Shown one piece after another: positions 1-35,498 of a stretch of DNA of 64,000 nt (positions are counted from its first letter, which is position 1; each line of letters opens with the position of its first letter). Both the position numbers and the translations under genes were made by a program. This stretch comes from Talpa occidentalis (Eukaryota; Chordata; Mammalia; Eulipotyphla; Talpidae): assembly GCF_014898055.3 (NCBI RefSeq), contig NW_023601104.1, positions 86,535,106 through 86,599,105 on the forward strand. Direction: 5' to 3'. Under the pieces are notes generated by a model. The model saw nothing but the letters and a program-made list of their open reading frames with translations, was not told the DNA's origin and did no database searches.

Positions 1-1544
1 TCAGGTGACCCGCTGTCGTTACTAAACAGGAGAGACAGATACACGGAGTTAGCAGCAGTGAGAGACCTCCAGAAAGGCTGGAGGTGAGCCCACCTGACCA
101 TTAGAGTGAGAAGGTCATAGTCCCTTTGATGCCTGCTCTCCCGAGTTGGAGCTTCAAGCAATCATCACAGATTAAGAATGCAGTTGGCTCTATCAGAAAT
201 ATGTCGCCCTTTAACAGCTTGATTTGTGATGGTCCCATCAAAAAACAAGCCCTTTCCTGTGGACATTTACCCAACACAGTGCAGCAAGGCATCCATTACT
301 TCTTTGTAGTTGAGCGTGTCCCATGTACCGAGCTTGCAGAGTCTGAATTCTGTTTATCTCACCTGTGGCTGCTTTTGGTGGCGTGCAGCTGATGCTGCAA
401 GCCTGTACTAGACAGCCTAGAATCAAGTCCAGGCAGCCTAGAATCAAGTTCTGTGGATTCAGAATTTTTAAAAACCAGAGACTTCCTCAGCAGCAAAGGT
501 GAGATCGGACAGGACCAAAGTCCAGCTATCCTGAGCCCTTTTTGTCTTGTCAGTCAAGTTCACATCACAACCCCCTCGCAAACACACAGCACATATCAGG
601 CTGAAAATCTCCATCTGTGGATCACCTCTCTTACTGTCTCCTTATTTCCAGAGACTCCAATAAGGAAAAATCCATATCTTTCATAGCAAAAAATTATCAG
701 TTACAGAGACTTGTTCAGTTTCCAGTACTAGAATTTAAATTTCAACTCACTAACTGGCTACATAGAGCAAGGAAGCTATGTCCCATTAACATTTCTTTTT
801 TACTGCAGTTCCCCTGATCAGCGTGATTCCTTTGACATGATGGGATAAGAAATCTCACATATTGTATCAGTATTTACCATCTATCCAGATGAAATAGCCA
901 CCTAATACAAAGCCACTTTAAAATTTTTTCATTTTTTTCTTTCTCATTGCAAATTCCCTCAGACTCCTAGTGGTCAGTTCAGTGGCACTGTTAACATCAC
1001 ACCTGCCGGGTAAGGTGCAGGCTGGAATGCTGGGGAAGAGAGGAGCATGGGCGAGGAAAAAAAATGCTGGAGTCTTTCTTCCCTCCTTTTTTACCTCCAG
1101 CTTATCTAAAATTTTGCTCCATTCTTGGAACCTGGTTTAACCTCTCCTTCTACTCTGACTCAGGGAAGAGAGCAGTGAAAACTTTTTAATATTTTGGAGC
1201 TACTCATCTTGGAAATTCAGGGCTCTTTCTTCTCTCATGTAGAGAGAAAATAAAAACCAAAGGCTAGCGTGGCCAAAAGCAGCTGGTGAATCCATCAAGC
1301 CCACTCTCCTGGTTTTGGAGCTAGGATCTTCAAATTCCGCAAGTAACTTTTGACTTCTCACAATAAAAAGCAGCTCAGTGGCTGCCACATACCATGTGTA
1401 ATTCCATACCCATCTGGTTACCAAAGGTTCATAATACCCTTTTCCCAAACAATGCTCTCACCATAATTTAGTGCGTCAGGGTTGTTCTGTTGAATTCCAT
1501 TAGTGAATTCTAATGCCAGCTGATGGCTAAGACCATTCCCAGGT

Positions 1545-2060
1545 TTGATGGCTTGCTAGGAGGATGACAGTAATCAGCATATATTATATCAGCATATAAT
1601 TGAACTCACAGCTATGATTTATTACAGCAAAAAGATACAAAGCAAAATTGGCAGGGGCAAAGTCCAAAGGAAACAAGGTACAAGTTTTCACGGGCCCAGG
1701 GGAATCAGGCAGGACCACTTAATTCCCCAGCAACAAATTGGTATGACACATGTGCAATATTACCTACAGGGGAGCTCAGTTGAGACCTAGTGTCTGGAAT
1801 TTTTCTGGGATAGTAGTCATGTAATCACTCTGCTTAGCATGGGTATATCAAAATTATATACTCCTAGAAGGAAAGGAGATGTTCCATATAAACCACATTT
1901 TTTGTACAAATAGTTACAGCACAGTGAGTCACTTTTATTGGTTAAGGGAGATACTTTTATTGGTATGCACCCTCCCCAAATCCAAGTTTCCACATGCCAG
2001 CCAAAGGCCCACCTTTTAGAAGCAAACAGTCGTGCCTGTTGCATTAACTGTTTCCTGTTT
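1545..2060 (-). repeat. Old LTR-like fragment, antisense
   Basis: The TTTATTACAGCAAAAAGATA, GGCAGGGGCAAAG and ACACATGTGCAATATTACC segments resemble a diverged retroviral LTR read on the minus strand. The family is not resolved by eye and no TG...CA ends can be fixed. Confidence 0.4.
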
Positions 2061-2151
2061 ATTATTTGTTGAAAATGAATAATTAAATAGCCACCAGGAA
2101 GAAAATGATTTCATAGTAGTATTTCCTATTATAGACTACTCAGTCATTTTA

Positions 2152-2429
2152 TTTATTTACTTATTTTTAGATTTATTTTTTATATAAACAACAGCTGGGG
2201 TACAGGCCAGAGGTGTGGGAGGTTGAAAGGATTCACCAGAGACAGAGTGGGGAGCAGAACAGTCAGATTGACCAAAGTACACTGCTGAGGGGAGCAGTGG
2301 GTGAGATAGGAGAGGTCTGCTTCTTCATGTGGGTTGCTCCCTGGTTGGCCAGGAATCGAGCCCTCGCTGCAGAGGCTGTGGACAGCTTCACAGCATTGCT
2401 CTCAATATGCTGCGCCACCGGGGAGGCCC
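2152..2429 (-). repeat. tRNA-derived SINE, antisense
   Basis: The head (GGCCTCCCCGGTGGCGCAG type) is at the right end and the A/T-rich tail at the left. It is flanked by a near-perfect 15-bp duplication, TACTCAGTC[A/G]TTTTA, at 2,137-2,151 and 2,430-2,444. Confidence 0.9.
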
Positions 2430-2841
2430 TACTCAGTCGTTTTAAAAGGAGCATGTTTTGCTGCAAATAACAGAAAATCCATCAAACAGTGCCAGAAGTA
2501 AATGTTCACATAACCTGATCTCCATGATTAGGCAATTCAGGGTTTGAACCATCAAGGGTGCTGACTTCTCTTCTGTTCAGCCTCTTTAGTAAATTGACTT
2601 TATCCTCATGTTTTGTTCCATGTGGTCAAACCTGTTAGTGATTGCAACCCAGGTCCTAGGTCTTCAGGAAACAGTGGTGCCTGCACCAGAAGAGCAGGAG
2701 TCTCCCCAGAAGTCACTAGTAGAATTACTAAAACTATCATTTGGTCACCCCTAGCTCTAGAGAAAGGGAAGAGGATAAGAATGAATAGTAAGCCAATTGC
2801 CACCTAGAAGAATGTCAATGCTAAGTGAAAATATCACATTG

Positions 2842-3151
2842 GGCCTCCCCGGTGGCGCAGCGGTTGAGCGCTGGGTTGCGAAGCTGCCCGCAGCCTCTGC
2901 GGCGCCAGTTCGATCCCCGGTTGCTCCCCAGCCACCAGAGGAGGGTCCCACATGGCCCGCAGACCTCTCCTGCCGCCCGCTGCTCCCCTCAGCAGTGTAC
3001 TTCGGTCCTTCTGCCTGCTCTGCTCCCCGCTCTGGCTCTGGTGAATTCTCTCACCCTCCCGCGCTTCTGACTGTACCCAGTGCATGTATAAACAAAACAA
3101 ACAAACAAACAAATAAATAAATAAAACATGCCTCTATTAAAAAAAAAAAAA
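2842..3151 (+). repeat. tRNA-derived SINE, full length, type A head
   Basis: Full-length copy with box A (TGGCGCAGCGG) and box B (GTTCGATCC). The tail is (AAAC)n and (AAAT)n, then ACATGCCTCTATT and an A-run. A perfect 15-bp duplication GAAAATATCACATTG lies at 2,827-2,841 and 3,152-3,166. The tail matches the copy at 40,360. Confidence 0.95.
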
Positions 3152-3189
3152 GAAAATATCACATTGTAAATCATTCACTTAGTACAATC

Positions 3190-3380
3190 TGTATTTGTTA
3201 GAATTCTCTAGAGAAACAGAACCAAAGGCTGTGTGGCAGGAGAATTCCTCTTGCTCTTGGGAGGAGAGGGGGTGTCAATCTTTGTTCTACTAAGATCTTC
3301 AGATGATTAGATGAGGCCCACCTATATTATGGAGAGTAATCTCCTTTACTCAAAATCCGTTCATTTAAATATTAGTCTCA
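3190..3380. repeat. Old interspersed repeat, family uncertain
   Basis: The phrases GAATTCTCTAGAGAAACAGAACCA and GATGAGGCCCACCTATATTATGGAG match a repeat I remember as common in mammals, but I cannot name the family with confidence. Confidence 0.45.
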
Positions 3381-6029
3381 TTAGTCTCTGGTTTTCTTGA
3401 GGTGATAACTTTTCAGGCAGTTAACTTTTTTGGTCTTGTTTTGGTTTTCTTATTAAAAATGATGGGGAAGTGTGAGTGTTTGTCTTCCCAGGGTATCTCA
3501 TTCAGCCTAAAGCAATTTCTAGTCCCTTTTACATTTTTCTGTCTTCCATTCTTTTCATCACTGTTCAAACATGTTATAATATCTTACATTTTAAGAACTA
3601 AAGCCTCCCCGCCTCAAATCAGTCTCCAGCAACCAACCATGTCTCTCTTCCTTTATTCTTGGGAAGAGTTGGCTGTATTCATTCACTTTTCACTTCTTAT
3701 CAATTCTCTAATCCAGCTCCATAGAGGCCCCACCTCCTCTAACTCTAAATACTCTGCTCCATTCACATTCTAATTGCTGGATACCTGCTCAGTTCTTGGT
3801 CCTCATCTTTCTAACCCCTCACCAGTACTGTTTCCATTTTACATAAATGTTTTCTTCACTTGGCTGCTGGTTCCTTAGAATCTGCCTGATACTGAAACAG
3901 AAGCTTGCACCAGAACTCAACCTTTGCTCCTGTGCTCTGTCTACATTACTGTCTCGTGACCTTTGATTCCAGCCATGTTGATGCCTGGACTTTCCCTATT
4001 ATGAATTCACCAGAGTTGATAAAGCCAGTTTCCTATTAATAGACCTTTGATTTTTTTGGTTCCAAGTTTTTAATATTATAATCTGTGTAGATACTCTCTC
4101 GTATATATCATTTCTGTAAGTATCCTACAAGTGAAAAAAATGGGATCTAATGATAGGATCTTTCGAATTCTAGTAGATATTACTTAAATGACCTCCTTTA
4201 AGACGTTTTACTAATATATCTTCTTCCCATCGATCCCTATTTACTAGTACTCTGGCCAGCACTGAATGATTTCAGACTTGGGCTTGTTCCTGTTGTTTTG
4301 TTTATCTTTTCTAGTTTTCTTGAATGATTTAAATGAACTTTGCAAGAGCAATTTTCTACTAGATTAAATATAAAGCAGGCGATTCATTATTTTACACTCT
4401 TATATACCATAAGTTAAATATCTTACTCTCAAGGTGTAAATAGATTATAATCCTGTGTTGTTATTGTGTAGTCAAAATAGTATTCCTTATCCAGGAAATG
4501 GGAGTTTTTACATATAGTTGCACAGTTGATTTATTTCCCCTTTCATTTAAATGTCAGGTTTGATTCCTGGTTATCATTAACTTATATTGCATAATCAAAT
4601 CAGCTTTATTATGCCAGAGCCATGATTACCATTGCTTTAAAACTGGTGATTGGTTTTGTGACTGACTTTTTTCAAATGATATCTTTGAAATTCTTGTAGA
4701 ATTTCTCCATGGGAAAAAGATTAACTGAAGTTAACACTATTGTGAGGAATTTTTACTTGAGATAATTGCCTTTAAACTAGAAAGTCCCAGTCAGTAACTT
4801 TTGGAAGACTTTAAAACAAGTTTAAAAGGCAGTAGCAGTTTCCATATTGTGATTTTGCTTGGGAAAAATAATTGATAGAGGTTTTTCTAGTTACTTAATA
4901 ATAACTGGAAAACTGATCAAAATTCAGTTTTCACTAGCTTAATGAAAACGGGTTCTTTCTGCTTAAGTTAGTGCTCAATCAGGTTTTTGTTTTCAAAAAC
5001 CTTGTGATTCATTCTAATTTTTCTTCTGCATGGTTCCAGCTCATGAAAGAGAATTCATTCATAAATTTGAACCACTTACAAAGTTTGTTTCAGCAAATTA
5101 AAATTCTTAATGATAAGCTTTGTTTTATAAATAAAAATCTCTATGATAGGAAATACTGATTCTTTTAAACCATTGTATATTATTTAATTTGAAATTCAAG
5201 TTTACACACGGCAGATAATGTATTATTAATTTACAGATAATTTATCTCTAAAGCCAGTTTGTATGTAGTAGCAATGATAGGAGTGCCTCTTTCAAATCCT
5301 TGTCAAAATGACCCCTCTGAGGTTGTTGCTAAAAGTTGCTTTGCTGGTACAGTGCATTAAAGGTCATTTTTTAAAAACATGGACAGATATTTGCCTCTGT
5401 TCAGTATTGACCAAGGTAATGAATGATGTTTACCTAGTAGTAAACCTACTGAAAATATTTTTAGGAAAATGTTCTTAGGAAATAGGATATCTTAGGGTGT
5501 ATTCTTTTTTGCACTGGAAAGGAGCATATACTTATTAGCCTTTCAGAGCAGGCGTGCCATTAATAGTAATAGCATTTCCCATCTCTTGAATTCTTTATTT
5601 CCTTACATAGCAATTATATGTGTTATTTCGGTTCAATTTGTGAATAATTCTAAGCAACAGGAACTGGTGGATTTGAATCAGATGTTCTGATTCCAGAACC
5701 TGTTAAGCTCTAAAGCAACCAGTGCACATGAACATGTATTCACACTGAAACCATGAATGGTTCTAGGTTCAGCCCTGGGCCTGTGGGCCTCTAATGTACT
5801 TCTTACTCATTCTTGCTTGTACTTCTTGGCTTCAAGTATATCAGTAAACTGGAGAAATTTCTCTTTGGCTATAACTAAAGAGATGTTTTGTTTTTAATAG
5901 CTACTTTGTAGCAGGATCAAAGCTTAATTTGTCTCTCTCCTGATCTGTTTCATCCCTACCCAGAAATCTACTCCTCTTTCTTAGTAAGGGCAGCCATCTA
6001 CTCATTTACAGAAGCCTAATACCTTGGAA

Positions 6030-6600
6030 ACTTTCTTGACTCTTCTCTCATCTGCACATCTAGTCAGTCAGTAAGTAGTATCATACCTACTTTCTTAGCA
6101 GCACTTGAGTACATCTACTTCTTGCACACCATTGTTCCCTCCAGGCCATCGCTACCTCTTAAATAGACTACCATCACAACTTTTAAACTAGTCACCTGAC
6201 ATCCTGACTGCTTCCTTCCATTCCATTGTCCATTCTCACTAAAATGTAAGTTTAGCTTCGGCTTAAAACTCTTAAGTGAGTTTCCATTATTCTCAGGATA
6301 AAGTCCAAACTCTAATGACATGTGGCAAGACCTCCCTAGTCTGGATTCTTTGTGCTTCTTTATCCTCTTTTCCACTTTATCATTAGTGCTGCATGTTCTG
6401 CTTTGCTGAACTCCTTTTTAATTTTCTTTATTGTGCCATATTCTTTTATTTGATTCTTTACACAAATACTTCTCCCCACCCCACCCTGCAACCTTTCATC
6501 CACTCCTCTTTCTGCATATGCTCAAGGTTTAGTTTGAATCTCAGTTTCTTACAGGGGATACTTTCCATAGCATGGATCATACTTTTGTTTAACTCTTAAC
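6030..6600 (+). repeat. L2-type LINE fragment
   Basis: The segments GGATAAAGTCCAAACTC, ACATGTGGCAAGACCTCCCT and CTTTCTGCATATGCTCAAGG follow the order of the L2 3' end in sense orientation. Heavily diverged. Confidence 0.6.
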
Positions 6601-7207
6601 ACATAAGGCAGTGATTTCTGTATATCAAAGACCACCATTCCATCTCACTTCCAGTATCTGGCATAATTTTAGCCCTGAAGAGATACTTGAAACGAAGAAA
6701 AATTAAAGATAAGTTCTCTACCCTTAACAAGCTCAAAGTCTAGTGGGAGCTAGAGGATGGTGAAGAAAAGACCTTAGTATGTTTGATAAGTAAGCTGTTG
6801 TGCTGTAGGATCGCAGAGGAGCAAGTGAGTGATTAACTTTTCCTGGGGGAAAAGTGCTATATAACTTTTCCCTGTATTTTATTAAGGAAATTGACTTTCA
6901 TCAATTAAATAGGAAAAAGTAGTGCTGAGCAATGAAACTGATTCAGATGCATTTGCCTCATTTTTTACTCACTAGCCAGGCAGGAGTTTTACAGTAGACT
7001 TAACATTATAAAGTTATTATATCTCAAGACTCTTAGAAATTCTTACCTAGTTACAGATGGTGGCCAGTCTTGCCATGTTGATTCATCCTCAAATCAGCCT
7101 TCAAAAAATCATTCCTAGCCCTTTTATATTCCCCATTGAAAATTATTTAATCTTCATCTTCACAGTTTAATAGTTGATATTGATAGTGTTATATCCATAA
7201 ATACTAA

Positions 7208-28796
<21,589 letters not shown>

Positions 28797-29856
28797 CAGC
28801 CACCGTGTCCAGCCTTGATCAGTGACAGCCCAGGAAATTGTTTGCTGAAAACATTTGCATTTGATTTAGGACTTTGGATCAGTGGCCACCTCCTGGAAGA
28901 GGCACAAGGAAGCGTTGAATTCCTAAAGCTGCTTAGAATCTGATGCCTTTATTTTCAGGGATACGTAACTCTTACCTAAACTGAGTTGAATGTTTGTTTC
29001 CGTGCTGAATGGAATAACAACTCTCAATGACTTTCCTTTTTTTATTTTTTTGGTCTGGAAACATGTGAGACACTCAAAGTAATGTCTGCTGTATCCAGCT
29101 GTCTTTCTTGGGTTCTTCAGTCATGCTCTCAACCCTTGCTCATTCTCAGTGTGTGTACATTCTTCTGTCAGCATTTTAAGGTCTTTTGCATCAACACTAA
29201 AAACTGATCAGTGTGAAAAGGAAAATGCAGTTAGTTCTAAGTTTAAGCTTAACATGTTTGAAAGTCTGAAAACAGAGCTTGCCTTTTGAGTTAAAAAAAG
29301 AGAGTCTTCAAAGTGTTTCAGAACTGCAATAACTAAGAAGCTTTTACCAGTCCACGTGCAGATATACACATTCAGCATACTTGTTGTTTTAACAGGGAAG
29401 GTTGGGAGTTTTCTTATCATTGGTGATTGTCACACTTTATACCAAACTTCTCTCCTTCAAAGACTGAAAGGCCTTGTCAAAGGGTTTTATGTGAACTTCA
29501 CTACTTTGGTATGGAATCTCTATAAGTCTGAACTGACTCCTTGAGCTAACATGTGAATTTGCCCCACCTACTCACTGTAATGTGCTTGTTTGTTTTGAGT
29601 ATTCAGAACCTTGATCCAGAAGCCAGAGGATGGACTGCATAGAAGATACTAGAAAACAGCACTAAAGAACTCTGGATGGGATACCACGATCATAGTCCTA
29701 CTTTCCCAAAGTTGAAGTATTTATTCCAGGGATTTATTTTCCTTTGCATTTCTTCTTGCAAAAGAACAGATCACCCTCCTGAATTTCTATATTTATGAAA
29801 TACCATGGCCATTATCCAGCATACAGTAATTACCATTATAATATTAAAACACAGAG

Positions 29857-29862
29857 AATAAA
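29857..29862 (+). terminator. SEL1L: Candidate proximal poly(A) signal of SEL1L
   Basis: AATAAA about 1.06 kb after the stop codon. It could give a short 3' UTR isoform. Other AATAAA copies lie at 31,164-31,169 and 32,163-32,168. Use of any of them cannot be judged from sequence. Confidence 0.35.
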
Positions 29863-32742
29863 AGATGTATTAAACTTAGTGGTTGAGGAAAGCCGAAGCC
29901 TGTTTATGCTGTTCTGTATTTTCAGGTAGATTTTTGTATCTGCAGTTTTCTATTACAGTAGAAAGGTAACTGCCTGTTTAGTTATTATATCCATCATACA
30001 CTTTCAGCATTGGGAAAATCAGGGCTATTGTACTTCAGACTTGTTTGGAAAACAACAACAAAGACACCTGAGGATTTCATATACCATACAAATGAAAACT
30101 TAAACAGAATTTGTAGTTCTTTTTATCTGCAGGAGGTAGTTTTCCCCTGCCTATATTGGTATCTGAGCAGACTTTTTATGCCTGCCGACCTCAGTCTGTT
30201 TCTAGTAACCTTTATACCTTCCCCCCCCCCCCATAGTCACTCATCTGCCAGAAAACTTGAAAAGTTTATTACCTGTAGAGTTGTAAGACTTTGGTTTTTG
30301 AAGTTAGGACTGTGCTTTAGGACTAGATTTAGTTTATAATTTAACATGAAGGCTTTAAATGTGAAGTTGTAGACTTTGTTTAGTGTTCACAGTATTATGA
30401 GAAACGGGGTAAGCAAACTTTCCTCCCAGATAGTTGCTTCCAAATTGAAAGAGGTGGTCACGAAAAGAACCACACAGATAAAAGCACCTGAAAGGTAGGA
30501 CATTTTTCTCCCCAAAATGCGATGTCACTTTAGGCAGCTCTTGTAAATATTAAGATCTGTTTGATCTCTTCCCCTTAGAGACTCAGTGAAGTTGGTACAG
30601 TTTGTGGGTGTCTTCATCACTGCCTCTTCTCCCAACCCTTCAAAACAAATACAGTCCACAGTAGCAGCCGCACTTCATTTCAAAGGAACCATTTTAATTT
30701 ATTTAAAAGTTTGAAAACCCCCTAAGATGACTAAACTTCCATTTCCTCCTTCTATCATTCCTCAGTTTCTCCTTTAGCAGCATTTTTACCTCTATCTTAA
30801 CTTCTTCCTCAAAAAAAAAATTCTTAAAACTGTGCACTACCTTAAAGATAGTCGTGTTCTTCATGCAATAACGACCTTCCTGTTTGCCACTTGTCATAAA
30901 CTTTTCATTATTAACAGTCCATATGCCCTTTTCTTTTTTTCCCACCCCCTCTTTTAACCTGGGTCACTTGCTTCTGGAAATCTGAATGGTATATTTAAAA
31001 TAATTTAGTTCCTATGGTTTTGTGAAAAGACCATCTCAAAATATCCTGCTCCTTTTTTTTCTTTTCGTTCCTAGGACAAGATACCTAAGCAAATAGGAAT
31101 TTGGTTTGGTGTTTCTCCTAAAATAATGTTCAATACTTAACCTAATCAAATGGCATCCATTTGAATAAAATGACAGTAACTAAAGCTAGTTAATGTCAGT
31201 GACATTAAACTAACTCCAGGATTCAGGAGTTTTAATGTTAGAATTTAGAGTTAAATAGAAAGTGGCTTCGTTTCGCCATGGTAGCCTGTCTCTCCTGATC
31301 CCTGTTACAGTCCGTCTTCCAGCCTCGATGGTGATGACAGTAGTGCTCCGCTTAGCTTATACTCACTTGTGCACTTGATTTGTTAATTAATCAACTCTTT
31401 GAGCCTTGAGACTCTCCATTTTGCTTCTATTTTGTGTTATGAAGATAGCAGTGCTGCGTGGGGCATTTTGTGTGAGTGGGTGTGTGTTTGAAGTTCTTGT
31501 TTCTAGTTTCTATTTTCTGAGTAAGGCTTCTCTCATTTTTGGTTATTCTTCAGTGGCACAGAAGAAATACAAGCCTTTTTTTTCAAAATTCATTACTTGG
31601 CACTTAAATGAGATTAACTTGTGAATCAGTAATCTTAATACTCTTGAGGACTGGTTACCCTTCTGCTTATAAGGTTAATTTGTAAGAGTTTCACTGCTAA
31701 GCTATTTTATTTCTGTACCGTTGGGAAGTTTTAGAAACTTCTACCTGTGATCTGGCAGTGATCTGATGCTTTATTTAATTAAGGGGCTGCTGTTGCCCCC
31801 AGGAAACTTAAGTATTTTGTATAGGATTTTTTTTTTGTTATTTTGATATTTTTCCCTTCTTTCTTTGCTTCACATGTTCTTAAAACCAGTGTTCTGGAAG
31901 TATGCATGCAAGCCTATAAATGAAGACCACAACTCTTCATGTGTGTAGCATGTGTATCATTGTCTAGCTACAGCTGCAAAAAACTTCCTTTACAGAGGTT
32001 TGGACTGAACATTTCACATGCACATTTCAAAACAAAATGCTTAGCATCTGCCACAGCCCATTTACCTGTCACAAAGAGCAACGTGGGCTCAACGTGACGG
32101 TTGGTATTTGTTTTGAGATTATAATACATGTTACACAATGTTATGACTAGAAGTACTTAAGAAATAAAGCAAAAGAATTTTATACTTTCATGAAAATATT
32201 TTTCATCAGTCATTATTCTCAAATATAACTGAAAATATAAAATTTCTGAATGCCACACTGGTGCATGATCTGATTTTTACATGTGCAGTAGTTCTGGCAA
32301 AGAAACTAAACTTCTGCTTGGTATTTGAAGAAAACTTAAAGGAATCCCAAGTAAAAATGATATGTATTTTAAAGTGACAATTTGCACAAGTGAAAATCTG
32401 ATTCCCTGGGCCCGAGAAGGACACCTTTTTTATGTGCAAAAAATCATCTCACATGCACCATTTTTTCCCATTTGGAATGACAGGCTGACACTATTCCCTT
32501 TGACAAAATATCTCTATTGGTACGATCAAGTATAACCACTATCAATATTTGTGAGAAGTTTTAAAAGACCATAAGCTGGCATTTGAAGGAACACCATTCC
32601 ATGACAGACTTTTTTGTACATTTATTTTGTATTTAATTAAATACAATATGAAGGCTGGTGAAGTGTAATATAATTGTGTAAACAAATCCTGTTAATAGAG
32701 AGATGTACAGATTCGTTTTGTACTGTATCTTGAAACTTGTGA

Positions 32743-32748
32743 AATAAA
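32743..32748 (+). terminator. SEL1L: Candidate distal poly(A) signal of SEL1L
   Basis: Canonical AATAAA followed 20-50 nt later by GT-rich sequence. This is the best distal cleavage context in the region. Confidence 0.6.
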
Positions 32749-34694
32749 GCTCCCACCTCTGGTTAACCTGTATGCTATAATGTGCGTGACCCAGCACCTT
32801 CCAGTAAGACTTTTTGAAACCTGAATGATTCCTTTTAAAGAACCATTTTGAAATTCCAAAAGCTACTGGAAAACATTCATTTGGGGCAATTTGAATCCTT
32901 ATTTGATTTACTTTTAAGTTAACACACTTTCTATACATTGAATTCTGTCCTGGAGAGGATGTGAATTGCTAAGAAATGTTACCATCTCTTAAATCTCTGA
33001 CATTTTGACCTGATCAGCCTTTGATGTATAGAAAACATACTTTATTCTGATTATAAAATTTTTCTAGTTTGTTTATGCTTTGTCCTGTCCCAGAAAATCT
33101 TTAAAAGGACTTACAGAACCGTAAGCAAATGTGTTCAGTATAAAATGTATGTAGACTAAGAAGATCTAAGTAAAGGGGAAAGGAAGAAGAAAACAATATT
33201 AACCAGCAGTGAGCTTTGTACATAAAAATGCATGTTAAGAAGTGACCTACAAATTTGGCCCTCGCTTCTCAGCAACCAACTCAAAAAGGAAATTGAGCTT
33301 AAATGTCCCAGCTTAGAAGCATCCAATCCTCAGGCAGAAAGTCTGGATGATTCAGATGGGGCAAGTGAGAAATTGGATTTCAGTTTTTATTGCTGGGAGC
33401 ACCATCAGCCACCCCAGATGACCTTGACTGACCTTGGCTAAACGAAAAGTTGTGGGAATGTCAGGCATTCAGAGCTGTCACTTCAGCAGGTGATCATTCA
33501 ACTTGAGTTGGGTGTGATGCCTGTTTATCATTTCGCCACTTCCTGACAGGTAATTAAATGAGTCCTCAGTCTTCATGGGCAATAATCTCTCTCATTTAAC
33601 TTTCTTATGACCCCAGTTTTGATCAAATAGACTAAACTTGAAATTTGCTGGTACTGTGTTACATGAAAATATACATGTAAAAAATCAGAAACTTCCTTAG
33701 AAACTATGGGGGGAAGAGAGGGTGAAAAAGGAAGTCTTTACTTTTTGGATACTTTCCAAATAGTTGATAGCCTAATAAAAATTAAAGCAACTTTGCAATC
33801 TACCAGTTCACTAGGAGGTACTGCTGTTTTATGGGTCATATATTTCTTCCCATGTCATGTCTGCCACTATAGAAAACCATCAGATTAAAACAACTTAATG
33901 ATTGGACCCTGAAAATCCTACCAACCTTGTCATTTATTGTTAGTATTATTGATGCATTTTGGCCAAAACGCTGCTTTTCCTACTGGCTACATATTTTTGG
34001 TCTAGATTAATTTCATTTTAAAGAAATTAAATATGACCTAGTGTTAATACTGAATTAAATCCCACTTCTAAAACTCCCACGTGATTTTTTGTCATGTAAG
34101 TCGAGTAGAATGTGGTCAGTTAATTGGCTTCAGAACATTCATATAAATATTTTTGCTGCTCAATCCATTTTCCTTTCACCATCTTATTGGATGAGAAGTA
34201 TAGAGAAGAATTTCTCTTAAGTCTTATATCAGAAATGAGATTCAAGTATCCTAAACCAGGATTCTAACTTTGAAAATAAAGATAGTAAGTTCGTGATTTA
34301 AATATGAAAACAGAAACCTCCATTCTTGGAAACATTTATTTCAAGATGTGAAAGCACAGCTGTGGGTTTCAGAGTTTGCACATCTGGGTTTCTCCACTCT
34401 TCCCCCATAGTCTTGCCTATAATTTTTTTCATAGGAAAAGTTGGATTAATTGAATCTTTTCACTCAAAAATATGTTGAAACAAACTAGTCCTGGTTGTGC
34501 GAGGGCACCAGGGGAGGCAGGCATCCATATCCCTTATGCAGAGTAAAAATTTCACTTGAATCCTTCCAACCTACACATTATCTTCTGCATACTATCTGGA
34601 CAGTGTTCTCTGGCTGGCAGCATCTTACAACATAGCGCTAAAATTGACTGCCAGGACAGGGAAGTGAGAACAGCATGCCATTTTCCTATCGTCC

Positions 34695-34699
<5 letters not shown>

Positions 34700-34731
<32 letters not shown>

Positions 34732-34980
34732 TAATTTATACAAGCACTGAGTACAGTCAGAAGCACAGGAGGGTGAGAGAATTCACCAGAGCCAGAGCGG
34801 GGAACAGAACAGGCAGACTGACGAAGAAATACACTGCTGAGGGGAGCAGCAGTTACGGCAGGAGAGGTCTGCGCGCTGTGTGGGATCCTCGCCGGCGGCT
34901 GGGGATCAAACCGGTGCTGCAGAGGCCGCGGGCAGCTTTGCAGCCCAGCGCTCAACCACTGTGCCACCAGGTGAGGCCCT
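34700..34980 (-). repeat. tRNA-derived SINE with ATTG-repeat tail, antisense
   Basis: Antisense type A copy whose tail, normally (AAAT)n, is about eight TTGA/ATTG units at 34,697-34,730. Duplication GTCCTGATT at 34,691-34,699 and 34,981-34,989. Confidence 0.88.
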
Positions 34981-35498
34981 GTCCTGATTTTTGACTCTAT
35001 AAAAGGAGTGTGAGCAAACGTGATTATTTCAAAGGCAAGAAAACAAAGAATTGAAGTCTTCAGTTGTTTAACTGGTATCTATATTTCATCACTCCTTTGA
35101 GGCTAAAAGTAATTCAAGCTGCGTGACTAACCTAATTGATATTTTGTATACTCAGGTTTGCTAAACCAAAGAAGGGATAATTAGGTCTCACCAAATGCAG
35201 TAAAGTAAGTTAGGAACAGGACTTTTACGCCTTAAGAGCAGTGAAAGAGAAGAAAGGCCTTGTGTATGGAATAAAACCTAATCTCAACTACAGAAAACTA
35301 AATTACATCCCAATAGAACTATTACCATTAATGAAAGGTGCTTTTTCAGCATGACCATTTCAGCGCCAGGGTCATGACAAGAAATAGAGCATCACATGAT
35401 AGGTTTCCACACACATCCGATGTGTCCCACGGTTGGTCTTGCACAACCAGTGGAAACTCTCCTGAGTTTGCCTAACCCCTTCATAAAAGAGATTAGTG

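Larger units (their letters stand above)
28797..32765 (+). other. SEL1L: SEL1L 3' untranslated region
   Basis: A roughly 4 kb non-coding stretch continuous with the stop codon. It is AT-rich, has no SINE insertions (unlike the flanks, where they are frequent) and has several polyadenylation hexamers. The human SEL1L mRNA also has a multi-kilobase 3' UTR. The end is placed about 17 nt after the AATAAA at 32,743 because a GT-rich stretch (TGTATG, then TGTGCGTG) follows, as expected of a cleavage site. A C-run lies at 30,222-30,233. The exact end is an inference. Confidence 0.7.

Noticed and set aside
2842..2935. tRNA gene suggested by A and B boxes
   Set aside because: The boxes belong to a dispersed SINE with tail and target duplications. 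The tRNA-like region does not close into a functional cloverleaf by eye, and identical heads occur many times.
33232..33441. 69-codon frame with protein-like composition downstream of SEL1L
   Set aside because: No domain, no splice sites tying it to SEL1L and beyond the best poly(A) site. Could be checked by BLASTX, but not supportable now.
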